From the NCBI GenBank assembly GCA_005779395.1, contig SXJP01000051.1, forward strand, positions 1 through 49,757: DNA of 49,757 bases, written 5' to 3'. This DNA comes from Actinomycetota bacterium. GTDB lineage: Bacteria > Actinomycetota > Acidimicrobiia > IMCC26256 > PALSA-610. Every line of letters starts with the position of its first letter. Positions within the stretch are counted from its first letter, which is position 1. Of the stretch, positions 16,488-25,113 are shown in pieces. Position numbers and translations under genes: made by a program. Below the pieces are notes generated by a model that searched no databases, was not told where the DNA came from, and was given only the letters and a program-made list of their open reading frames with translations.

Positions 16488-17851
16488 GGTTCTTGTACGA
16501 CGAGTGCCGTGACCATGCCAAACATGCCAGTTTCACGTTCGACGTGGTTGAGGATATGGCAGTGCCACACCCAGGTTCCTGGCGTACTCGCTCGCATGAG
16601 CACTGAGTAACGCTCGCCGGGGGCGACAGTGACGGTGTCAACCCAATATGGGTGGTCAAGGGGGAAGCCATCTCTTGCGAATACCAGTTGAGGAAACTGG
16701 TGCTGGTGCATTGGGTGGATCTGCATGCCTTCGTTGTAGTAGTGCGCAACGATCCAGTCGCCAGTCTTTACGACGTATGGCTCGGTAGCAGGGAAGGACT
16801 TCCCGTTCAGCGAATAACCGATGACGCCGGCATCGTTGACGACCATCGGGATTTCCTTAGCGATTTTTAGGTCGGCTGGTATTGCGACGCCACCGACCGT
16901 CTGCCCCCTCGGTACAGGGGCGTCGCCGATTGTGAACGTTCCGAACAATCCGTTCGGCACCTGCATTTGGGCGTGGTGGTGAGCGTGATACATCGCGACC
17001 GTAGGTATTTCTGCAACGAACTCGTACGCGAACTCTTCTGAAGGTTTGATGAGATCTTGGGTGACTGGCGCCACTCCGTCCATATTGAACGGCAGCTTTA
17101 CGCCATGAAAGTGAACATCGGTGCCCATCGGCAGTTCGTTGTGCACGATCACGCGCACCTTGTCGCCAACGGAGACTTTCATCGCTGGCCCAGGCACTTG
17201 ACCGTTGTATGTCCAGGCGTCGACAACCTTGCCGGGCTCGACTTCCCACTTGGTGACTTTGGCGGTTATATCGAACTGCTTTGTGCCGTCGGCTAGAACC
17301 CTCGGCTCGAGCGGCTGATTGCCTAGACCTTCAGTTGCGGCCGGGAACTGCGCAATCGACTCTGCCATCGCCTTGTCCATCGCCGCATAATCATGCTCTG
17401 GCTTGGTGTCGGTGCTGGTCGTAGCAGTAGACCCGCCCTCGGTGATAACGAGTGTGGTGCTCATCCCGGCTTCTTTGTGCGCTGGCAGGGAACACCACAG
17501 CTCATATGTACCAGCCTCAAGGTCGCCAAGGTCGAGGGTTTCGGATTCGCCTCCGCCGAAGTCGCTCGAGGACGCGCCTCCCACTATGCCGATGTTGTGG
17601 GGGACCGAACCCTTGTTGGTCGCATGAATCGTCACAGGTCCAGCAGGAGCTGTGAGCGTGCCAGTGATCGCGAACTCGCTCAATGACACCTCAAGTACGT
17701 GCGCGTCCTTAGTCGACGACGGGCCAGTGCCGCTACCGCCACCGCCGTCGTCTGTAGCGACAATGACGATTGCTGATACCGACGCGACCAGCGCCGTAGT
17801 AGATGCAAGCGCGGCGAGGAAACGCCACCGGTTCTCTTGGGGTGTTGACAT
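16484..17851 (-). CDS. Plastocyanin-domain/multicopper oxidase fusion
   Basis: 455 aa from ATG 17851, chosen for the GGAGAAGG ribosome-binding site; the frame extends to 17914 without such a site. After a membrane anchor (residues 12-30) comes a plastocyanin-like domain with a complete blue-copper set: VPHNIGI, then C-x4-H-x4-M (WCSLPAHKEAGM). Two cupredoxin domains follow with the four multicopper-oxidase motifs: HFHG, HAHHHA, HPMHQHQ and HCHILNHVERETGM. The last contains the type 1 Cys-His-Met. This is a laccase-like oxidase with an attached electron-transfer domain, presumably acting on copper(I), phenols or nitrite-pathway intermediates outside the cell. Coupled to the downstream PPOX gene and preceded by two DevR-box-like sites. 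Confidence 0.87.
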   Translation of the reverse strand: MSTPQENRWRFLAALASTTALVASVSAIVIVATDDGGGGSGTGPSSTKDAHVLEVSLSEFAITGTLTAPAGPVTIHATNKGSVPHNIGIVGGASSSDFGGGESETLDLGDLEAGTYELWCSLPAHKEAGMSTTLVITEGGSTATTSTDTKPEHDYAAMDKAMAESIAQFPAATEGLGNQPLEPRVLADGTKQFDITAKVTKWEVEPGKVVDAWTYNGQVPGPAMKVSVGDKVRVIVHNELPMGTDVHFHGVKLPFNMDGVAPVTQDLIKPSEEFAYEFVAEIPTVAMYHAHHHAQMQVPNGLFGTFTIGDAPVPRGQTVGGVAIPADLKIAKEIPMVVNDAGVIGYSLNGKSFPATEPYVVKTGDWIVAHYYNEGMQIHPMHQHQFPQLVFARDGFPLDHPYWVDTVTVAPGERYSVLMRASTPGTWVWHCHILNHVERETGMFGMVTALVVQEP

Positions 17852-17916
17852 GCCTTCTCCATTGCTCGAGCGAAGAGTTATGCGGTCAGTATCACGACCA
17901 CAAGCCATACTCAACA

Positions 17917-17930
17917 GGGCAATTGGTCAC
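17917..17930. promoter_or_regulatory. DevR-box-like site, proximal
   Basis: GGGCAATTGGTCAC; the reverse complement GTGACCAATTGCCC followed by T agrees at 12 of 15 bases with the core of the site before the NarL/DevR-type regulator. It lies 66 bp upstream of the laccase-fusion start. Weaker match to the mycobacterial consensus than the other two. Confidence 0.4.
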
Positions 17931-17940
17931 AACTTTCGTG

Positions 17941-17954
17941 GGGACAATGGTGCC
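17941..17954. promoter_or_regulatory. DevR-box-like site, distal
   Basis: GGGACAATGGTGCC matches about 11 of 14 core positions of the DevR box and lies 10 bp beyond the proximal site (24 bp centre to centre). Tandem boxes are usual in DevR-controlled promoters. The site is also 17 bp before the divergent monooxygenase start, which it might influence. Confidence 0.4.
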
Positions 17955-17971
17955 AAGGAAGTGACTTCTGC

Positions 17972-19489
17972 ATGAGCAATCGGACTCTCTCGTCGATACG
18001 ATTTGGCGTCATGACGACAGACTCGCAGCGTCACCTACGTATCGCAATTATTGGAGCAGGCATGGCAGGAATCTTGAGTGCCATAAAGCTCACAGAGGCT
18101 GGCTATACCGACTTCACTGTTTACGAAAAGGGCGATTCGGTTGGTGGTACGTGGCGCGAGAACACGTATCCGGGTCTCGCGTGTGATGTCCCTTCGCAGC
18201 TTTACTCGTATTCCTTCGCTCCGAATCCGAATTGGACACAGCCCTATTCGCGGGGCAGTGAAATCCAGGCGTACTTCACCGGAGTAGCACAAGAGCGTGG
18301 CGTCATAGAGCGCACTCGCTTCAACGACGAGGTCAAAAGTTGTGAATTCGCGGATGGCAAGTGGCATCTCGTCACTGCCAATGGGCACGAGGACGTTGTC
18401 GATGTAGTGATCGCTGCGACCGGCGTATTGCACCATCCATCGATGCCAGACATTGCCGGACTCGAGAGTTTCGGCGGCAAGTCATTCCACAGCGCGCGTT
18501 GGGACCACGATGCGGTTCTCGATGGTGCCAGGGTCGGACTCATCGGCACTGGCTCTACGGGTGTCCAGATCGTTTCGGCGATCCATGATCGCGTTGAACG
18601 CCTAGATGTTTTTCAGCGCACCGCGCAGTGGGTTCTGCAGATGCCGAACGAACCGTTTACGTCAGAAGAACTCGAAGGTCACCAGGACCTCGATGTCTTG
18701 CGCGATAACCACGAAAAACTTTCGGTAGCTTTCCGACGTTTCAGCAATGCAGTGATCGACGCTGAGTCAGAAGAAACAGCCGTGATCGGTGCCGCGTGTC
18801 TATTCAACCTCGAGCAGAACGTCGCCGATCCAGAGTTACGCGAACGGCTGCGACCGACCTACACGGCAGCATGTAAACGGTTGATCATTTCCCCCGATTT
18901 TTACGAGGCTATGCAACACGAGAATGTCGTCTTGGTCACCGATCACATTGCTGAGATAGTTCCGCAGGGCGTGCGCACCGACGATGGCGTGGTTCACGAA
19001 CTCGATGTGCTCGTGCTCGCGACGGGATTTCATGCCGACTATTTCGTGAGACCAATGAAGGTAATTGGCAGAGACGGTGTGACGATTGATGAAGCTTGGA
19101 AAGACAGGCCACTTGCCTACCTATCGATCGCGATGCCTGACTTCCCGAACTTTTTCATGCTTAACGGGCCAAACGGTCCGGTCGGGAACTTCTCGTTGAT
19201 CGAGGTTGCTGAGATGCAGTTCGCATATATAGAGCAGCTATTGGCTGAACTTTCGAATGGCACAGCTGAAATAAGCCCCAACCGCGAGGTCACTCTCGCT
19301 TGTGAGGCAGAGCGTGCAGCAGCGGCAGCCAAGACCGTCTGGATGACCGGATGCAACAGTTGGTATCTCGATGATCGAGGGATACCAGCCACTTGGCCTT
19401 GGCCATTCGACCGGTTCCGTGACGCGATGGCGAAACCAAATTGGGAAGCGTTCGACCTTGTCTCTGCAACGCAAAGAGGCCCGCGCTAG
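17972..19489 (+). CDS. Flavin-containing Baeyer-Villiger-type monooxygenase
   Basis: 505 aa from ATG 17972, which has AAGGA 12 bases upstream; ATG 18011 (MTTDSQRH) is an alternative that begins closer to the Rossmann motif. The FAD-binding motif IAIIGAGMAGILSAIKL, the VGGTWRENTYPGLACDVPSQLYSYSF block, the BVMO-type fingerprint FGGKSFHSARWD and the second NADPH-binding motif GLIGTGSTGVQIV are all present. These enzymes insert oxygen next to ketones using NADPH and O2. Substrate unknown; a second BVMO and a P450 nearby suggest catabolism of hydrophobic ketones. Its stop codon lies in the loop of a terminator hairpin. Confidence 0.88.
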   Translation: MSNRTLSSIRFGVMTTDSQRHLRIAIIGAGMAGILSAIKLTEAGYTDFTVYEKGDSVGGTWRENTYPGLACDVPSQLYSYSFAPNPNWTQPYSRGSEIQAYFTGVAQERGVIERTRFNDEVKSCEFADGKWHLVTANGHEDVVDVVIAATGVLHHPSMPDIAGLESFGGKSFHSARWDHDAVLDGARVGLIGTGSTGVQIVSAIHDRVERLDVFQRTAQWVLQMPNEPFTSEELEGHQDLDVLRDNHEKLSVAFRRFSNAVIDAESEETAVIGAACLFNLEQNVADPELRERLRPTYTAACKRLIISPDFYEAMQHENVVLVTDHIAEIVPQGVRTDDGVVHELDVLVLATGFHADYFVRPMKVIGRDGVTIDEAWKDRPLAYLSIAMPDFPNFFMLNGPNGPVGNFSLIEVAEMQFAYIEQLLAELSNGTAEISPNREVTLACEAERAAAAAKTVWMTGCNSWYLDDRGIPATWPWPFDRFRDAMAKPNWEAFDLVSATQRGPR

Positions 19490-19501
19490 CGCGCGGGCCT
19501 C
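19476..19501. terminator. Bidirectional terminator enclosing a stop codon
   Basis: GAGGCCCGCGC (19476-19486) pairs with GCGCGGGCCTC (19491-19501); the four-base loop TAGC contains the TAG stop of the monooxygenase. Serves the convergent pair of genes. Confidence 0.75.
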
Positions 19502-19518
19502 ATCGCATTCCAGGGGTC

Positions 19519-19842
19519 TTAGGCGGCGCGCACGACTCTGTGCTCGCCGAGAGTTTCGTCGCTAGCTGCACGGTCGTGTGTGAGGTACCCGAACAGGGCA
19601 CGCCACGGAACCGTCAAGCCTGCGATGATGAACCCTGTCATCCAAAGGCCGACATTGCTGTTGCGGACGGCTATGCCGAAGCCTTCGAATACCGAGTAGT
19701 CAACGACTAGTGCTGTTGCGATTGAGAGCACGAAAGTCATGAGTGAGCGGTAAGTCTTGAGGATCGCAACGCTGTCGGTTAGAAAGTCAACAAGCTTGAC
19801 GACGGCTAAAGCCATGAGTGCGACGATGGCAAATGTATACAT
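19519..19842 (-). CDS. Small integral membrane protein, unknown
   Basis: 107 aa from ATG 19842, fixed by a strong GGAGGTAGGAG upstream; the frame continues to 19911 without support. Three probable membrane helices: FAIVALMALAVVKLVDFL, LMTFVLSIATALVVDY and VGLWMTGFIIAGLTVPW, then a polar C-terminal tail (THDRAASDETLGEHRVVRAA). The topology resembles phage-derived holins or small permease-like proteins, but no family is recognised. Stands alone between the terminator and the oxidoreductase gene. Confidence 0.75.
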   Translation of the reverse strand: MYTFAIVALMALAVVKLVDFLTDSVAILKTYRSLMTFVLSIATALVVDYSVFEGFGIAVRNSNVGLWMTGFIIAGLTVPWRALFGYLTHDRAASDETLGEHRVVRAA

Positions 19843-19925
19843 GCTCCTACCTCCGTAGAAACTGAGGCTGGCACCGTTGCCAGCGGAGGTATTGACCGAA
19901 CCCAAAAACAATGGTTACAAGAATT

Positions 19926-20888
19926 TTACGGAATCAGTACGACTCGCCCAGTTGCTTGGCGACTTTCTATATAGGAATGGGCCGCTGCAGCCTCAGATAG
20001 TGCAAACGTACTATCTACAAGCACGCGTAACTCACCACTCGCAACGTCCTCAATTAGCCCTGCGATCATTGCCTGAACTCTTGGCGAAATTATCTCTGCC
20101 CCAAGGAATACCCCGGTGAGCGAATGGTTTCCTGCACCTAGTAACGAGAGATCAAATGGTTGTGGGTCCCGACCGGCGCTACCGACGGTGATTGCTCGCC
20201 CCCGATACCGCAATGACCCAATGCTGCCACGCAGCACCGATCCACCAACCGAATCGACGACTAGATCAACGCCGGCGCCGCCGGTAATGGCTCGCACCTG
20301 GTGAACCCAGTCGTCGTTCGAGTAGTTGATGCCGTGGTCGATGCCGTAGGAGGCGATTTTTTCTAGGCGAGCATCGCTTGACGCTGTGGCGATCACGGTT
20401 GCGCCAGCGCGGTTGGCGAGTTGCACTGCGGCAAGTCCAAGTCCGCCCGCAGCTGCCTGAATCAATACGGTCTCGCCTGCTTTTAGGAATCCGAACTCGA
20501 ACAGGCAGTCGTGGGCTGTGCCGAACGCGACGGGTATGCATGCGGACTCGATGACGTCAGCACCTGCTGGAAGCACCCACGTGATGATCGCAGGCACCGC
20601 AACTAGAGCCGCGTGTGAGCCCCACATCATGGTCGCGACAACGCGCTGGCCCTCGTGGCGGTTCGTCACATTTTCGCCGACCTGAATGATTGTGCCAGCG
20701 CACTGATAGCCAACGACGTGCGGCACCGACGCCATCACTCCGCCGAGACGATTAAGAGTGTCGCCACCCTCGATGCTGATCGCCTCAACCGAAATGAGTA
20801 CGTCATCAGCTCCGACGGTGGGATCGGGGACATCCTCATAGATGAGGACAGATGGATCTCCAGTTGAGTAGTAGACGGCAGCTTTCAT
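19926..20888 (-). CDS. Zinc-independent quinone oxidoreductase (MDR family)
   Basis: 320 aa from ATG 20888. Medium-chain dehydrogenase/reductase layout: an N-terminal GroES-like domain (MKAAVYYSTGDPSVLIYEDVPDPTVGADDVLISVEA) and a nucleotide-binding domain with AAAGGLGLAAVQLANRAGATVIATASS, the AxxGxxG motif of NADPH-dependent quinone reductases. The Cys ligands of zinc alcohol dehydrogenases are absent. Residues DLVVDSVGGSVLRGSIGSLRYRGRAITVGSAG are typical. Probably reduces quinones or enones with NADPH in the cytosol. Confidence 0.9.
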   Translation of the reverse strand: MKAAVYYSTGDPSVLIYEDVPDPTVGADDVLISVEAISIEGGDTLNRLGGVMASVPHVVGYQCAGTIIQVGENVTNRHEGQRVVATMMWGSHAALVAVPAIITWVLPAGADVIESACIPVAFGTAHDCLFEFGFLKAGETVLIQAAAGGLGLAAVQLANRAGATVIATASSDARLEKIASYGIDHGINYSNDDWVHQVRAITGGAGVDLVVDSVGGSVLRGSIGSLRYRGRAITVGSAGRDPQPFDLSLLGAGNHSLTGVFLGAEIISPRVQAMIAGLIEDVASGELRVLVDSTFALSEAAAAHSYIESRQATGRVVLIP

Positions 20889-21030
20889 GGACTGAGCCTA
20901 AGGCTGCCATCGGTAGTTGTTCACAGGGAGGTGCAAAAACACTCGATGGTTCAGGGTGCTGTTGTTCTACTGTGGCCTCCACAACTAGCGCGACTTCGGT
21001 CGCTTGGGCCATATCGAAAGGAAACTCAGG

Positions 21031-21504
21031 GTGAGTAGCGCAACAGAGGCAGCATTCGCATTGAACAAAGCACTCGAAGGCACAGAAGAAGGTGTAGGTG
21101 AATGGTTCGAGATCACCCAAGAGCGAGTTAATGCCTTCGCTGATGCCACTTTGGACCACCAGTTCATTCATGTCGACCCAGAGCGCGCGAAGGCGACACC
21201 GTTCGGCGGGCCGATCGCTCATGGTTTCCTAACACTTTCACTCCTTGTCCATCTCGACAACTCGATCCCGAAGGCGCCAGATCGTTTCGCGGGCGCGGTC
21301 ATGGGTGTGAACGTCGGTCTTGACCGTGTGCGGTTTATCAACCCGGTGCCGGTCGGCTCGCGCGTTCGCGCGCGGAGCGTTCTGAGCGAAGTCGAGATGA
21401 AGGGCGACGCTTTGCAGACCAAGCGGACTCTCACGGTCGAGATCGAAGGATCAGACAAGCCCGCGATGGTTGCTGAGTGGTTAACCCGGACTTTCTATGG
21501 CTGA
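21031..21504 (+). CDS. MaoC-family (R)-enoyl-CoA hydratase
   Basis: 157 aa from GTG 21031, supported by AAAGGA at 21017-21022; a TTG at 21004 is unlikely. The hot-dog fold signature is complete: ITQERVNAFADATLDHQFIHVDPERAK with the catalytic Asp/His pair, then TPFGGPIAHGFLTLSLL. The enzyme hydrates enoyl-CoA in fatty acid or side-chain beta-oxidation. The ABC exporter genes start 5 bp after its stop, so the three are likely one transcript although functionally unrelated. Confidence 0.9.
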   Translation: MSSATEAAFALNKALEGTEEGVGEWFEITQERVNAFADATLDHQFIHVDPERAKATPFGGPIAHGFLTLSLLVHLDNSIPKAPDRFAGAVMGVNVGLDRVRFINPVPVGSRVRARSVLSEVEMKGDALQTKRTLTVEIEGSDKPAMVAEWLTRTFYG

Positions 21505-21509
21505 AATTG

Positions 21510-22301
21510 ATGAGTGCATCTGATTTTGTAGTCGTCGCTCGGTCGCTGACCAAGCGATTCAAGGACAAGGTCGCGGTCAACGGCCTTGACTTGGAGGTTC
21601 CTGCCGCATCGACGGTCGGCTTGCTCGGTCCGAACGGTGCGGGCAAGACGACCACTTTGCTGATGTTGCTCGCGGTAATCACTCCTGACTCTGGGACGAT
21701 CGATCTCGTGGGGCAACGTTTGCCGCGTCATCGATCGCGCGCGCTTAGCAAGGTCGGATTCGTAGCCGGTTACCTGCCTTTGCCAGAGAACCTAAAGGTT
21801 CGAGAAGCGCTCACAATATTTGCTGGTTTCTACGGGATCCGCAGACCAGAAACGGTCATCTCGCACGCAATCGAGCGATTCGGGATCGGCCATCTCACCG
21901 AGCTTCAAAGTAGTGAACTTTCTAGTGGACAGCGGACGCTTGTGTCGATCGTGAAATCGACACTGCACACCCCTGCTTTGCTGATACTTGACGAACCGAC
22001 AGCCTCGCTCGACCCCGAAGTGGCTGGTCGAGTTCGGTCGGCACTACTCGACATCCATCGCGAATTCGGGACAACGCTTCTGGTGACGAGTCACAATATG
22101 AAGGAGGTGGAGACTCTTTGTGATCGCGTCGTGATTCTGAGTGGCGGTTCGATCGCAGCCGACGGTTCGCCGACGGAAGTCGCGGCAAAGTTCGATACAG
22201 AGGACCTTGAGGCAGCGTTCCTCGAAGTTGCGTCACGTTCGCGCAAGTTCGGCACCGCTGATGATCGCCTCGCTGGTGACCGCGGAGGTGAACACAGATG
22301 A
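21510..22301 (+). CDS. ABC transporter ATP-binding protein
   Basis: 263 aa from ATG 21510 (a longer frame overlaps maoC). Walker A GPNGAGKT, a Q-loop region, the signature LSSGQRTL in place of LSGGQ, Walker B LLILDEPTASLDP and the switch His in LVTSHNMKEVE. This is the nucleotide-binding subunit of an ABC-2 export system of the CcmA/drug-exporter type. The stop overlaps the permease start (ATGA, 22298-22301). Confidence 0.93.
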   Translation: MSASDFVVVARSLTKRFKDKVAVNGLDLEVPAASTVGLLGPNGAGKTTTLLMLLAVITPDSGTIDLVGQRLPRHRSRALSKVGFVAGYLPLPENLKVREALTIFAGFYGIRRPETVISHAIERFGIGHLTELQSSELSSGQRTLVSIVKSTLHTPALLILDEPTASLDPEVAGRVRSALLDIHREFGTTLLVTSHNMKEVETLCDRVVILSGGSIAADGSPTEVAAKFDTEDLEAAFLEVASRSRKFGTADDRLAGDRGGEHR

Positions 22302-23086
22302 GTTGGACCAGAATCCGATCGGTCGTGCTTCGCCATTGGATTGTTTTGCGCCGCGCGCCGCATCGCTGGTTCGAGATCTCCGTGTGGCCAATTCTCGACG
22401 TGATGTTGTGGGGCTCCCTCGGAGTATTTGTCGCCAAGAGCGACACGACCTCGCGGGCGGCTACCCCTTACCTACTCGCTGGCATAGTGATGTTTTGGAC
22501 GTTTACGCAGGCACAGTTCGCGATTTCTCTTGGCGTGAATGAAGAAACATGGACCCGCAACATTCTCAACGTGCTCACGACGCCTCTGAACGAGGCTGAG
22601 TACATCGCTGGCCTCGTAATTTTTGGCATGTTGAAAATGGTCTTGTGCATGGCCACGCTCACAGTTGCAACCGTCGTGCTCTTCGATTTTGATGTATCAG
22701 AACTCGGGTGGGGGATTATTCCTATCGCTGCGCTATTGATTATCAATGGTTGGGCTCTCGCTCTTGTCGCGGTTGGGCTCGTACTACGACTCGGGCAGAG
22801 CGCCGAAATACTCATTTGGGGACTCAACTATCTCTTGATGGCTGTTTCAGGCGTGTTTTTTCCTGCAGATGCCTTGCCGCATGGGATCGGCGTTGTTGCC
22901 GATTATTTGCCGACCACCCAGGCGTTTTCGGCGTTGCGAGAATTACTCGATGGCAAACCACTGCCTTGGGGCACACTCGGAGTCTCGTTGGTTGGGTCAA
23001 TCATCTTTTTCGGTTTGTCGCTAGCTCTCGTCGTCTGGTTGCTGAGACTTTTTCGCCGTAGGGGATTCGTGACGCGGTACTCATAA
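22298..23086 (+). CDS. ABC-2 type permease
   Basis: 262 aa overlapping the ATPase gene by 4 bp. About six membrane helices (ISVWPILDVMLWGSLGVFV, LLAGIVMFWTFTQAQFAI, MVLCMATLTVATVVLFDF, IIPIAALLIINGWALALVAVG, LIWGLNYLLMAVSGVFFP, SLVGSIIFFGLSLALVVWLL) fit the ABC-2 exporter fold. The ALRELLDGKPLPW loop and the terminal Arg-rich segment are ordinary. Substrate unknown; such pairs export drugs, lipids or polysaccharide precursors. Confidence 0.9.
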   Translation: MSWTRIRSVVLRHWIVLRRAPHRWFEISVWPILDVMLWGSLGVFVAKSDTTSRAATPYLLAGIVMFWTFTQAQFAISLGVNEETWTRNILNVLTTPLNEAEYIAGLVIFGMLKMVLCMATLTVATVVLFDFDVSELGWGIIPIAALLIINGWALALVAVGLVLRLGQSAEILIWGLNYLLMAVSGVFFPADALPHGIGVVADYLPTTQAFSALRELLDGKPLPWGTLGVSLVGSIIFFGLSLALVVWLLRLFRRRGFVTRYS

Positions 23087-23122
23087 GGAATCGCATATTG
23101 ACCTACCGGCGGCGCTACGGCC

Positions 23123-25075
23123 GTGCAACTCGTGTCGGGTAAGAATGACCTCGTGAAGCTCAATCCAACGCCGCTCACCATTACATCTGACGACGAGTCG
23201 ATTCTCGCGTTCGTCAAGGCCGCGAATCCAGCTCCGCTCTTGGCTGCGGTCGCGCAAATCACAGGCGATCTTTCATTGCTTAGAACCGAGCTGCGACCTG
23301 ATTCTTCGAACATGCTCGACCCGACCGGCGGCCTCACCCCGATAACGGTCGCCGAGATCCAGAGCGTCGCAGCTTCAGCGTTGGCGAAGTTTCGTGACGG
23401 CGGGTGCGAGCGTGCCCCGCTCCCGAATGCTGCTGAGCTAGCGATCATCATGGAGTACCTAGCCGGTGGCGAGATCGAAGCTGACTACGTGCCGCTGCTC
23501 ACTGAAGAGTTGGCATTGAATAAAGACCAAAGGGCGCCCAAATGGACGAAGGGCGATGTTGCGCCGGACGCTGCCTTCAAGGTCGTCATAATCGGTGCGG
23601 GAATGTCTGGAATTGTTGCTGCCCATCGGCTACAGCAAGCTGGTATCGATTTTCAGATACTCGAGAAAAATGGCGAGGTCGGCGGTACGTGGTGGGAGAA
23701 CCAATACCCAGGGTGTCGTGTCGATATTCCGAACCATTTCTATAGTTATTCATTCGCGCAGACGAGCGAATGGCCAAACTATTTCTCGCCACAGAAGGTG
23801 CTGCACGACTATTTCCGTAGTTGCGCTAACGAGTTTGGACTGCAGAACAAGATCGAACTCAATACCGAGGTCCTGAGCGCCGACTGGGACGAAGCCGACC
23901 AACTCTGGCAGTTGCTAGTTCGTGGAGCAGATGGCACTGAACAGCGCCTGTCTTGCAACGCCTTGGTTAGCGCTGTCGGCCAATTGAACAGACCCAAGAT
24001 GCCAAACATCGCAGGCGTCGAAAACTTCGCGCGGGAATCGTTTCATTCGGCGCGGTGGGACCACTCGACCGATCTCACAGGCAAGCGTGTTGCTGTTATA
24101 GGGACAGGAGCAAGCGCTGCTCAGTTCATCCCGCCAGTTGCGGACGCAGCCGGAACGCTAACGGTCTTCCAACGCACACCACCGTGGGTGCTACCAGTCG
24201 AGACTTATCAGGCCGAGATCCCAGCAGACCTGCGCTGGGTCTTGCAGCATGTGCCCGAATACGCGCGCTGGGATCGCTTGTACATTTTTTGGCGGACCCA
24301 CGAAGGTTTGTTGCCGATGGCCGTGGTCGACCCAGATTGGGAACCGCAAGAAAGGTCTGTCAGCGCACTCAACGATTTTGTGCGCATGTTTTTCTCAGCG
24401 GTCTACGCGGCAAGTGTGCCTGATCCGGAACTGCTCGCGAAGGTGTTACCGCAGTATCCACCAATTGCCAAACGCATTGTGTTCGACAACGGCATCTACC
24501 TACAAACACTGCAACGCGAGGATGTCGAACTCTGCGTCGAATCGATTGCTGAAATTACGAAACGCGGGATCCGTACCGTCGATGGCATGGAGCGCGAGTT
24601 CGATGTAATCATCTATGGGACGGGTTTTGAAGCTTCGAAGTTTCTAAGCCCGATGAAACTGCATGGCGTTGGCGGCGTAGATCTTCATGAGCGATGGGGG
24701 GGTGATGCGCGGGCTCACCTCGGTATCGTCGTACCAGAGTTTCCGAACCTGTTCTTGATGTATGGCCCGAACACCAACATCGTGATCAATGGTTCGATTA
24801 TCTATTTTTCTGAGTGCGAAACCAACTACATCCTCGAGAGCATCAAGATGCTGCTCTCGCGCGGTCTGCGGTCTATGGAATGCAACGCCGATACTCACGA
24901 TGCTTACAACGAACGAATCGATGCGGGCAACAAGAAAATGGCGTGGGGCGCTTCGACCGTGAACAGTTGGTACAAGAACGACTTAGGACGGGTAGCGCAG
25001 AACTGGCCGTTCTCGTTGCTTGAATATTGGCAACAAACCCGTGTGCCTGACCCGGGCGAGTACACGCTTCGCTAA
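23123..25075 (+). CDS. Baeyer-Villiger monooxygenase with N-terminal extension (HAPMO-like)
   Basis: 650 aa; GTG 23123 is taken as start, GTG 23132 or 23153 are possible. Residues 1-145 form an alpha-helical extension of the kind found in 4-hydroxyacetophenone monooxygenase, then VVIIGAGMSGIVAAHRLQQAG, VGGTWWENQYPGCRVDIPNHFYSYSF, the BVMO fingerprint FARESFHSARWD, and GKRVAVIGTGASAAQF for NADPH. Length matches the 640-aa HAPMO type. Likely oxidises aromatic, steroid or other bulky ketones to esters. It heads a same-strand run through 30113 that includes a P450 and an esterase-like protein, which could act on the ester product (inference). Confidence 0.88.
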   Translation: MQLVSGKNDLVKLNPTPLTITSDDESILAFVKAANPAPLLAAVAQITGDLSLLRTELRPDSSNMLDPTGGLTPITVAEIQSVAASALAKFRDGGCERAPLPNAAELAIIMEYLAGGEIEADYVPLLTEELALNKDQRAPKWTKGDVAPDAAFKVVIIGAGMSGIVAAHRLQQAGIDFQILEKNGEVGGTWWENQYPGCRVDIPNHFYSYSFAQTSEWPNYFSPQKVLHDYFRSCANEFGLQNKIELNTEVLSADWDEADQLWQLLVRGADGTEQRLSCNALVSAVGQLNRPKMPNIAGVENFARESFHSARWDHSTDLTGKRVAVIGTGASAAQFIPPVADAAGTLTVFQRTPPWVLPVETYQAEIPADLRWVLQHVPEYARWDRLYIFWRTHEGLLPMAVVDPDWEPQERSVSALNDFVRMFFSAVYAASVPDPELLAKVLPQYPPIAKRIVFDNGIYLQTLQREDVELCVESIAEITKRGIRTVDGMEREFDVIIYGTGFEASKFLSPMKLHGVGGVDLHERWGGDARAHLGIVVPEFPNLFLMYGPNTNIVINGSIIYFSECETNYILESIKMLLSRGLRSMECNADTHDAYNERIDAGNKKMAWGASTVNSWYKNDLGRVAQNWPFSLLEYWQQTRVPDPGEYTLR

Positions 25076-25113
25076 GTTTTTGCGGCTAGCTAACTAAGAG
25101 AGACGGAGCAGTA

